A stretch of DNA of 64,000 bases from contig JAGPYM010000012.1 in NCBI GenBank assembly GCA_020736575.1, forward strand, positions 558,001 to 622,000, in the 5' to 3' direction. Under the pieces are notes generated by a model. That model made no database searches. It was not told the DNA's origin and worked only from the letters and a program-made list of their open reading frames with translations. Origin of the DNA: Thelonectria olida (lineage: Eukaryota; Ascomycota; Sordariomycetes; Hypocreales; Nectriaceae). The position numbers were made by a program, and so were the translations under genes. Positions within the stretch are counted from its first letter, which is position 1. Each line of letters begins with the position of its first letter. This document shows positions 56,301 through 64,000 of the stretch, one piece after another.

Positions 56301-57759
56301 TCAAGCAGCTTGAGATATGCCTCTTCATCGTTGGCCTTTAGGGCCTGCAGACGTTGCTTCGCAGTTCGCTCGATACGCTTCTGTTCCTCCTTCTCAATGT
56401 TAAAGTGCTGCACGAACATGAGGCGGGCAAGTTTTCTAGACTTGTTCTCGTGGGCATTGCTTGTCTCTGCAATCTCTTGGCGATGGCTGTAAATGGCTCG
56501 GAGGAAGTCGGTGTGCTTCTTCTTTTCGCGGTTTTCGCGAGCATCGCGTTGCTGCTTCTCGAGCTTCTCCGTGATGCGAGCTTCCCTAACATTCTGCTTC
56601 TTCATACGTCGATAGTTGGCCCGATTAGTAGTCATTGCAAGGTTATCGTAATGCACCATCTGGCGGCCAATTTTCTCGCGTAGCGCCCGCTGCTTGGCGT
56701 ACAGAGCCAGACTCTTCATTTCGATAATGGCCTTTCTCTTCAACGTGTCGTCGGCTTCAAGGGCTTCTTGAGAAGAATCCCAATGAGCCAAATCACCAGG
56801 TAGGTTCTTCAGCTCGACATAACGCTGTCTCATCCTGTTGGAAATGACAACCTCTCGTTCCCATCGCAGGTGGTCGAAATCGATACCAGTGGGGAACACG
56901 CCTGGAATGAACCAGCGGTTCTTGCGCTGAGAGTGATCGAGATATTTGATGGATGGTCGAATCATGCTGGTGCCGTAAGGCGACTTGACAGTCTTGAACG
57001 TGTGTGCCTTGGGAACCAAGGAAACTTCGTCTTGAGCCACGGGTTCAGGGCCGTCCACAGCAGTCTTCTCAGCATCAGGGCTAGCTTGAGTGGGTTTCGC
57101 AGGTGGCTGGGCCAGACCAACCTCAACGGGAGGGGCTTGTCTGCGCTGCCTCTGGTGAAAGATGGCCTGCTGCAATTGCAGAGAGACGCCAGCGTTCTTA
57201 CCAAGAAGCTTGAAGGCCTGGATTTGCTGTCTTAGCAAACCAAGCTGTTGCTGGCTGAACTGGTTCGGTGCGGACACGTTGGGGGTCGGGGCACCGGATG
57301 AGGCTGTTGCAATCTGGTTCTGTGTGGGCATCGCGGATGAGTTGAGCGAGTTTTGCGGAGGCTGGGTGGCTTGAGGCGCGACTTGAGGGCGAGCAGCTTG
57401 CACGCCATTGACTGGGGTGCCATTGCTCATGTTCTGCATTTGCTGCTGCTGCTGCATATATTGTTGCTGGTTCCTTCGCATATGGCTGTGCTGTTGCTGA
57501 AAGCTTATCAAGAACTGAGAGGCTTTGATGTACTCGGGGTCCGTCGGCGGCACGCCCTGTTGCTTCATCTGCTTGAGCTTCTATCGAATGGATTAGCCAA
57601 TGAAATGACAGCTGGAACAAAGTACAACGGCGAGATCCGCAATTGGTGAACGCGTAGAGTACATACTGAGAAGACTTCCTCGGCTTGCTGCTTAGTTGCG
57701 CCGGTAGGCAAAGGCGCGCCAAGGGGCTGAACAGCCGGGGGAGCTTGCACCGACGCCAT
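53356..57759 (-). CDS. STH1: SNF2-family chromatin remodelling ATPase, STH1/SNF2 type
   Basis: Minus-strand exons 57759-57667, 57580-53627 and 53577-53356 give 1422 aa. This is the ATPase of an RSC/SWI-SNF complex, which slides and ejects nucleosomes in the nucleus. In order it has a Gln-rich N-terminus (MQQQQQMQNM), a QLQ-like motif (about 140-175), an HSA region with charged helices (about 300-380, binds actin-related proteins), a helicase core with DEMGLGKT (about 565-572), DEGH (about 672), LTGTPLQNN and QAQDRAHRIGQ, a SnAC-like region, a Lys-rich linker (KKRGRKPGSKNEKRK) and a bromodomain (about 1245-1350; YYVIISNPICMNHIQ). The last intron (49 nt) lies just after the bromodomain helix (AKTML|EHFNAKYQEE). 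Overall size and compact N-terminus favour STH1/Snf21 over the larger Snf2, but this cannot be settled without a tree. Confidence 0.93.
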
Positions 57760-58898
57760 GATGATGGAAGTTGATTTGACGCGCTATGGTCCTCGATGGT
57801 CTTCAGCCCAAGATACTGATCGATATAATCGAGGCTTAGCGGTGGTGCATGTCGAGGTGGTACTTGGAGGGTGTATCAAAGCTCGTCGCGCAAAAGTGTG
57901 GAGAGTCGCGAAACAAAAAAAGAATGTCGAGAAGGAAAGTATGGGCGAAAGGAGCGCGTCGACGTGGTGAGAAGTGATAATGGCAAATGTGAGATGTTCG
58001 GTGCCTTCAAATTGCGAGCGACACGTCGTGGATGCGCGTTGGACGGGATCGGGGTTGACCGCAGGCGCACTCGAGATGTGGGAGCGCGGCGTAGAGTTGG
58101 GGAGAACGGGGAGCAGTCCAAGAGAGGCCGCGAAATGTCGAGTCGAGGTGAAAAAGTATGCAATGTGGCAACGGGGCGCGTCGGGGCCGGTGCCGGGGAC
58201 CGGGGCGGCGTGGAAATCGCGTGCAACACGGATTTGGCGAGGTTTCGAGATGGGAACCGATGGTTTGAATGGCCCTGGCGATTTTTTGGATGCGCGCTCG
58301 CCGTTGATGATGGGGAGTGGTGAAGACACAGCTGGACAAGATTCAGCGTGATGGTTGGTGCGGTCTTGAATCGGCCGCCCACAGTATTTCTCAGCACGGC
58401 CCCCCTGCCAAAAAATGGGCCTGGGCAAACAGGCAGGCTGCAACTGGCGCCTGACGCCTGAGGCACCCACGTCTCAGCTGAAGTTACTTCAATACTTGGA
58501 TCAATTGATTACGTGATGCTCAGGAATAACTATTTTTCTGACTAGGTACCTGGATAGATTGTTATAATTTTTCATCCACAAACGTTGTCGCAGCCAAGTA
58601 ATGCACTACCTACTTGGTAGACCCGAAATAGTTGTTCTTTGAAAGCTGGGGAAATGTTCATGTGCGAGGTGTGCTTCAGTTGGCCGCTAAACTATGCGTA
58701 CAGGGGGTTTGGCGACGTGTATTCGTATGCAGCCCCATCCGTTCGCGATTGGGTATCGGTGCTGGAGACGAGATGGTATTTTACGTCAACTCGTTCGTGG
58801 TTATTTGTACTCTGGTTTCCGGTCTTCAGTTGCTATTACACAAGCCTTACAGTAGCGTGGGCATTCGTCCGTATCATTGCTGATTGTCCGTTTCTGGG
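57760..58898. other. Region between STH1 and WDR70
   Basis: About 1.1 kb upstream of STH1 and downstream of WDR70 on the minus strand. A 228-codon minus-strand frame (57784-58470) is Pro/Arg/Ser-rich without recognisable domains and is probably the STH1 leader and promoter. The patch 58500-58560 is AT-rich. Confidence 0.45.
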
Positions 58899-60632
58899 TC
58901 ACCTCCTTGCTCTCTTCTTGTCCGGGCCATCTTCCTCCTCGTCGCTGAGCTCCGCGTATTGGGTTTGGGGCTGCGTCTTACTCCAGGCCTTGGTGAACAT
59001 AGGATCACTCTGGGCCTTGTCAGCATACTTTAACAAAGCCTCGCGCGGATCTTCGTGAAGCATGCGCGCGAGGGGAATATTCTCGACAACGTGCTGCTGG
59101 TCTGGCTGGTTCTTCTGGAAAGGCGTCTGCGATGGAATCTGAGGTCGACGTGGGTCTTTGGATCGGCCGGTTCCCGTCACTCCAGCCTTCCGTGACGTAG
59201 GTATGGCACCTGGGGTCACAATAGAGTCGCCAGAAATACCGACGGATTGGTCCATCGTAAATTCGGGGTTGTCATCGATATGACGCTTCTTCGGGGCTCT
59301 CGACATAACATCTACCGCTCCACGACTCGACATGGTGGGATTGTATAGAACGTGAGTTTCCGCGTTCGCTGAACCTGTGACGATCTGGTTAATCTTGGAA
59401 TGCCAATCCACAGTGATCAGGGGTGACCCAGGCGTGATTGGCGTGACATGTTCTGCCCGCAAGTTGCCTGGATTGAGAATGTGGAGGTGGCCTGTCGCAG
59501 ATCCTGTGATGATGCTCGTAGAATTAGGCGCATATCGGATGTTGCTGGTAGGATAATGATCCGATGTCGAAGGATGTGAGACTGTAACGAGGGGCTTTGT
59601 GAATTTTCGAGTGTCCCAGAGCTTGATCAAGTCATCTCCACCGCGAGTGACCACCATGCGACCGTCTGCAGATACGTCGATGCCGCCTGTCCAGGTTTGC
59701 GGTTTATGGGCTTCGCGGATTTCTCCGGCGGGACGCGAAAATCGGCTATTTCCACTATACATGACGAGCGAGCCATCTAAAGCCGTGGCAACGAGAACAT
59801 TGTTACCTCCTTGAGCTGGAGAGGCCCAAGCGACGGCAGTCATCTTGGTCCGGCCAGCAGCGCCGGCAGCCTTTGACTTAAAGACAATCACCTCTTTCTG
59901 GGAACGCTTGTTGTTGACATCCCAGATTCTCAAAGTGCTGTCCGTTCCCGCCGTGACGCAAATGTTTCTGTCGGTAGGATGCCAGGTTCCTGTTGTGATT
60001 TCGGAAATGTGACCCTTGGTGTTGTGCATGTCTCGCAGATACATGTCGCCCTGGACAAACTCGGTCAAGATGTCTCCGTCTCGCGACATAATCTTAGCTT
60101 TAGGGTGCGCAGAAACACAGAGAAAGACACCACCAGAGAGTGGGTTAAACTGCACATGATGAATCGGGTGGGACTCGCTGTTGGCAGCTGCCTTTGTCTC
60201 GAAGGGGTCGACAGTTCGGAAAGCTCGTAGAGTTGTCGGGGTCATGGACGCGAAGTCGTGTAGCTTGATGGAGCAGTCTATGGATGCTGTGGCTAAACGG
60301 CCACCGGCGGGGTCGATAGAAACTGTCGTGACGGCGCGGTCATGGGTCTTTAGGACCAGCTCATGAGAGACTGGGAACTCATCCTCGTCGTCGGAATCGT
60401 CGCTGTCGTCGCTGTCATCGTCGCTGGAATCCTGTGCCTTCTTTGCCTCCTGCTGTTTTCCTTGTCCGCCATTGCCCTCTGGTTGCTCCACCACACGTCG
60501 ACTTGAATCGATTTGGGCTGCAATATCGGTCTCCCTAGACTTTTTTCCAAACGATGTTGGCAAAAATGCTCGCATAGGATCGTCCGCGGCCAAGTCGGGC
60601 ACTTCGATCTCGTAATCGTCGTCGGAACTCAT
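58899..60632 (-). CDS. WDR70: WD40 protein WDR70 homolog
   Basis: One minus-strand exon encodes 577 aa. WDR70 (Gad1-type) proteins act with the CUL4-DDB1 ligase and affect H2B monoubiquitylation at breaks in fission yeast and human cells. The N-terminus has FLPTSFGKKSRE and a long Ser/Asp run (DSSDDDSDDSDDSDDEDEFP). The WD repeats follow from about 95 to 410: LKTHDRAVTTVSIDPAGGRL, SIDCSIKLHDF, HISEITTGTWHPTDRN, DSTLRIWDV, GGDDLIKLWDTRK. The C-terminal blocks ENIPLARMLHEDPREALLKY and the basic end DKKRARR are characteristic of the family. Nuclear location is likely. The function in this fungus is inferred from orthologues. Confidence 0.9.
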   Translation of the reverse strand: MSSDDDYEIEVPDLAADDPMRAFLPTSFGKKSRETDIAAQIDSSRRVVEQPEGNGGQGKQQEAKKAQDSSDDDSDDSDDSDDEDEFPVSHELVLKTHDRAVTTVSIDPAGGRLATASIDCSIKLHDFASMTPTTLRAFRTVDPFETKAAANSESHPIHHVQFNPLSGGVFLCVSAHPKAKIMSRDGDILTEFVQGDMYLRDMHNTKGHISEITTGTWHPTDRNICVTAGTDSTLRIWDVNNKRSQKEVIVFKSKAAGAAGRTKMTAVAWASPAQGGNNVLVATALDGSLVMYSGNSRFSRPAGEIREAHKPQTWTGGIDVSADGRMVVTRGGDDLIKLWDTRKFTKPLVTVSHPSTSDHYPTSNIRYAPNSTSIITGSATGHLHILNPGNLRAEHVTPITPGSPLITVDWHSKINQIVTGSANAETHVLYNPTMSSRGAVDVMSRAPKKRHIDDNPEFTMDQSVGISGDSIVTPGAIPTSRKAGVTGTGRSKDPRRPQIPSQTPFQKNQPDQQHVVENIPLARMLHEDPREALLKYADKAQSDPMFTKAWSKTQPQTQYAELSDEEEDGPDKKRARR

Positions 60633-61729
60633 GGCGGGCAGGCTTCGGGGCGAGTGCCACGAAAGAGGGTGAGAGAAGGAGGAGAAAACGTGGGGGGCAG
60701 ACAGAGAGGGCGAGATTTGTCCTTTATGTGGATGGGAGCAACCTTTGTCGTCCAGTTTTGGCTCTAACTGGGTGTTGGGTAGGCATGGGAGCTGACAAGC
60801 CGCCTTCGCCCACCGCCCCGATTATTTTAGGCCCTGCTTTTGCGGGGGGTGCAGTCCAGATGTCATCCCATCAACGGCAGGTTGACCATCACACGCCACC
60901 ATTTCTAGACCGCTCTGGTGTATCTCTGGTCATCTTTGTTGGCAGTGTGGTAAGTTGCGCTTTTGTATCCATTCTGTACAATTTTTCATGCTCCTTTTCC
61001 CACTTGTCCTTGAGTGCCCAGTTTCCCCAAATAGTGATTGTATTCATCGATGCCCTGAGACTCAATAAGTGTAGCACATTAGGAGCCTAAGATTTCCATT
61101 CCACTCAACACACGTCACGTTGCAGACAAGACCCAGCTTGCATTACCTCGAAGCACACCGTATGTTTCGCCATCAACAATACATACATAAATGACCCAGT
61201 TCTTACGTCGTTGGTTTGCCCAGATTGTCAGGGTTGCGTCCCATCTCGTACTCCCTACAGACGACTCGCATGACCCCTCATACGTACCGATAACTCGTAC
61301 GCAGTCCTCCCAGCAATTAAGTCAATTGATTTAGTACAATCGTCGGATCAGAGGGCTCAAAATTGGAGACTACGAACGCAGTATAATAATGACGGGGTTG
61401 AAAGAGCTCTCTTAGGTTTCACGAGTACATAGCTTACACGAAGGTGCAAACCAGGTGAGCTACATTACTGAGGTTTATCGGCGAAATGGATAAAGTTCAA
61501 GTGGCTAAAATCAGCTACCGTTAACCTCTTTCCTTCAACTTTGGTGGAAAACTAAGTAGTTTCACCAAAATGGGTGGTTGCCATTGGCGATCCTAGGACG
61601 TTAAATGCAACAAGCTGATTGGTTACTCACCTTATCGGTCAGCAAGCCTTCACCGAACTCATCGTCGCGCTTTACGCGAACCCAAACGACCAACTTCTGT
61701 CCCAAACGTCTACCATACATCTCTCCAAA
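60633..61729. other. Divergent intergenic region between WDR70 and SWC5
   Basis: 1.1 kb between divergent starts, AT-richer than the flanking genes. Short frames only. I looked for tRNA, 5S and U6 RNA signatures and found none. Confidence 0.45.
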
Positions 61730-62715
61730 ATGCCACCCGATCCGCTCCTGGAAGAGGATGAACAGTACGATTCCTCACAAGACTCCGATTTTGCCCCAGA
61801 TGCTGCCGCGGATGCCGTGTCCGATGCCGCGTCCGATCAGTCCGACAGCGAAGAGGCCACCAAGAAACGAAAGTCAGAGGCCGATACGAACGCCGCCGAC
61901 AATGGTTATGACAACTCGGGCGATGAGACCATCATAAAAAAGGGCGAAAAGCGCCGGAAGAGAGCTAAAGCTAAGGGCATCAATGACGACGAGGATGAGG
62001 GCGGCGAAGGTGGCTTGATCAAGACCCGACGACAACGTGCAGCAGAGTAAGAGCTCTTCGACTTGCCATTTTACGAGGTACATACTCATTCTATAACAGA
62101 AAAGAGGAGCGCAAATATGCTACAAACGACGAGCCTGTTACTATCGATGTCGATGCCCTCTGGGCGCAGATGATCTCGGGAGCTCCATCTACCAAGAGCA
62201 CTGAAGACGAAGAGAAAGACCAGAATGCAGAACCAATCCCCGATGACGACAAACAACCCGATGCGATGGTCCGCATCAAGCGCACCTACAACTTCGCCGG
62301 CCGAGTGCATACAGAAGAGAAACTTGTCCCACGCGACTCTGCAGAAGCCAAGCTCTACCTTGCCTCGCAAGGAGAGGCTCCCTCCGAGGACGAACCCGTC
62401 AAGCGCGTCACAAGAAAGTCGTTCCGCTCTGCCTTTGAACCCTTGGTCGACCCTCTCCCGCAGCGTGCTGATCTCAACCTCGGGATGGCAGCCCGCATCC
62501 AGGCTGGCAAGGATGCTCGGGCGAAGAAACTCAACACCGTGGAGAAGAGTCGCATGGACTGGGCTGGGTTTGTGGATAAGGAGGGTATCAAAGATGAGCT
62601 GGAGCTGGCAGGCAAATCCAAGGATTCATACAACGCAAGGGAAGATTTCTTGGCGAGAAGCGAGGCCAGGAGAGATGAGGAATCGAGGAAGGCGAGAGTT
62701 GTTGGGCGGGCTTGA
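61730..62715 (+). CDS. SWC5: SWR1 complex subunit Swc5 (BCNT/CFDP1 family)
   Basis: Exons 61730-62046 and 62100-62715 give 310 aa. Swc5 is needed for the SWR1 complex to exchange H2A.Z into nucleosomes. The N-terminal third is acidic (DAAADAVSDAASDQSDSEEA) and contains a basic GEKRRKRAKAK patch. The BCNT-C domain lies at about 220-305: RIQAGKDARAKKLNTVEKSR, then MDWAGFVDKEGIKDELELAG and EDFLARSEARRDEE. The intron of 53 nt splits a Glu codon (AAE|KEERKY). The acidic N-terminus is thought to engage H2A-H2B. The tandem position beside WDR70 and STH1 puts three chromatin genes in one 9-kb block. Confidence 0.9.
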
Positions 62716-63123
62716 AAATGGATGGTTGATCACGGCGTTCTGGGCATGATACCATGGGATGGTTGGGTAAATTAAGTGTGCGCAATTTGGTGCACGAATA
62801 TAATTATAGTGAACGATATCAGGATGGAGGTTACAATGTCGCAACAGACATGCCATAATGAGAATAGGACATTAGTACGAACAGATCGTAATAAATGATC
62901 ATTGGGATAAATCTATAACAGCTTTGACAGCAGAAACCACCTGCTCTCGTTTCCCAACAACCTGACTTGGAATCATGACTGTTCGAATATCTAATGGTGT
63001 CCGACATGGTGGGGCAGCCTTGCATCCCACCACAAGGCTGAGCTTCTCAATCCTAATTTTTTCCTCAGCTCCAACCGAAACACCATTGTCCGACAACAAC
63101 ACCACATTCGATTACCGCCTAAC
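62716..63123. other. Intergenic region before FAF1
   Basis: 408 bases between SWC5 and FAF1 on the same strand. AT-rich near 62790-62900. No coding frame of note. Confidence 0.45.
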
Positions 63124-64000
63124 ATGGCCGTTCTTGGAAAGCGCAAGGCTAGCGAAGGGCCGTCTATTTCGGAAGAAGAGGCTGCTGCCATTTTCCAGCG
63201 ACACTTCGAGGCTCAATTCTCACCACTCCCGGGCGCAACAGCCAAGGCGACCGAAGCTTCACCAACCGACGATGCTACCGGTGATGACGAAAGCGAGAGC
63301 AGTGCTGAGGAATCAGAAGACGATAAGGAGGACAACGACGAGTGGGGTGGTCTCTCGGAGGAAGAACCCGATGAAGAAGAAGACAAAGGTTTGTTTGCTT
63401 GCACTTGGTACCTTGAATCCCATCTAACATCATTCTAGCACTGACTGTCGTCGAAGTGGTAGACCACTCTCGGGCGCAACCTCCCAAACCCTCATCCATG
63501 TCTAAACGGGAACTGAAAGCATTCATGGTTCGTCTACTCTCCTACCTTTCATCTCCCAGCATCATCTAATTCGTGACACCTTCCAGTCGTCACGTCCACC
63601 CGACCAAACCTCTCTCAACGCCACACCATCCACCACCTCCTCTTCACCCGCCTCCTCCTCTACTCTCCCCGAAGACGCACCATCACTCCTCGCCCAAGAC
63701 CTCGAACTCCGCCGCCTCCTCGCCGAATCGCACCTCCTCGCTCCCTCTCGCTCATCAACCAACAACACCATAACGCCCAAGACCTTTGCGGCAGGTCGTA
63801 CCCGCCAAAAGGCCACCGACCTCCGTGTTCAGGCCTTGGGAGCCAAGATTTCCATCCACAAACAAGAAAAAATGCCCATGAACATGCGCAAGGGCATGGT
63901 CGCCAGCGCCAACGCCCGCGAGACCAAGCGCAGACGGGAGGCCAAGGAGAATGGCATCATCCTCGAGAAGGAGACTGGCCAGAAGTCAAAACGTAGCAGG
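63124..64000 (+). CDS. FAF1: 40S assembly factor Faf1 (C1orf131 family), partial
   Basis: Exons 63124-63388, 63439-63527 and 63588 to the window edge give at least 255 aa. No stop is reached at 64000, so the C-terminus is missing. Faf1 is a nucleolar protein required for 18S rRNA processing at sites A0-A2 in yeast. The start reads MAVLGKRKASEGPSISEEEAAAIFQ, followed by an acidic segment (EESEDDKEDNDEW). Then SMSKRELKAFM|SSRPP, LLAQDLELRRLLAESHLL and the conserved basic block TRQKATDLRVQALGAKISIH with KMPMNMRKG and AKENGIILEKE match the family. Introns of 50 and 60 nt are GT-AG. Confidence 0.85.

Noticed and set aside
55034..56341. 435-codon plus-strand open frame
   Set aside because: It is antisense to the STH1 helicase core and arises from the codon bias of that gene. 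It has no domain of its own.
57784..58470. 228-codon minus-strand frame upstream of STH1
   Set aside because: Pro/Arg/Ser-rich without domain features. It is most likely the promoter and leader of STH1.

Overview
The window is 64 kb of nuclear DNA from a filamentous ascomycete. It most resembles a Sordariomycete, probably Hypocreales; this is inferred from protein character, not from a database search. The fungal signs are short introns (mostly 45-65 nt) with GT donors, CTAAC/CTGAC-type branch sites and CAG/TAG acceptors, genes of one to five exons on both strands, and fungal gene families such as thymine 7-hydroxylase, a GT90/CAP10 glycosyltransferase, a yapsin-like protease and a cell-wall-integrity type MAPKK. 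I rebuilt exon chains by hand. Each complete chain closes in frame, and the last gene runs off the right edge.

Layout, left to right. 0.7-11 kb: PAF1 (+), a GT90 glycosyltransferase (-), a divergent ribosomal protein pair uS8 (-)/eS12 (+), a Par14-type parvulin (-), a stand-alone SRA-YDG protein (-) and an ABM-domain protein (+). 11-26 kb: tRNA pseudouridine synthase PUS7 (+), a MAPKK (-), the DEAD-box helicase DBP8 (+), an unrecognised coiled-coil protein (+) and a Golgi-type glycosyltransferase-like protein with a proline-rich stem (+). 26-38 kb: almost no genes, apart from one ECM13-like acidic protein with about 6.9 kb of gene-free DNA before it and 3.8 kb after. 38-50 kb: IBA57 (+), a DUF2235 hydrolase (+), a DNAJC17/Cwf23-type J protein (+), a divergent pair of isoorotate decarboxylase (-) and thymine 7-hydroxylase (+), and a GPI-type aspartic protease (+). 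50-64 kb: PHS1 (+), an alpha/beta hydrolase (-), the SNF2/STH1 remodeller (-), WDR70 (-), SWC5 (+) and FAF1 (+, partial).

Two observations stand out. The first is the divergent thymine 7-hydroxylase/isoorotate decarboxylase pair: together these enzymes would convert thymine to uracil, and their shared promoter carries three GATA motifs of the kind bound by nitrogen regulators. The second is an apparent AT-AC intron in the DUF2235 gene (ATAAGT donor, CTAAC branch, AC end). It restores the frame exactly where a conventional reading meets a stop codon.

Most other genes are conserved housekeeping functions: transcription and chromatin (PAF1, STH1, WDR70, SWC5), ribosome and RNA biogenesis (uS8, eS12, DBP8, PUS7, FAF1, the Cwf23-like protein), Fe-S assembly (IBA57), very-long-chain fatty acid synthesis (PHS1) and stress signalling (MAPKK). 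I found no intact transposon, CRISPR array, complete tRNA or rRNA gene.
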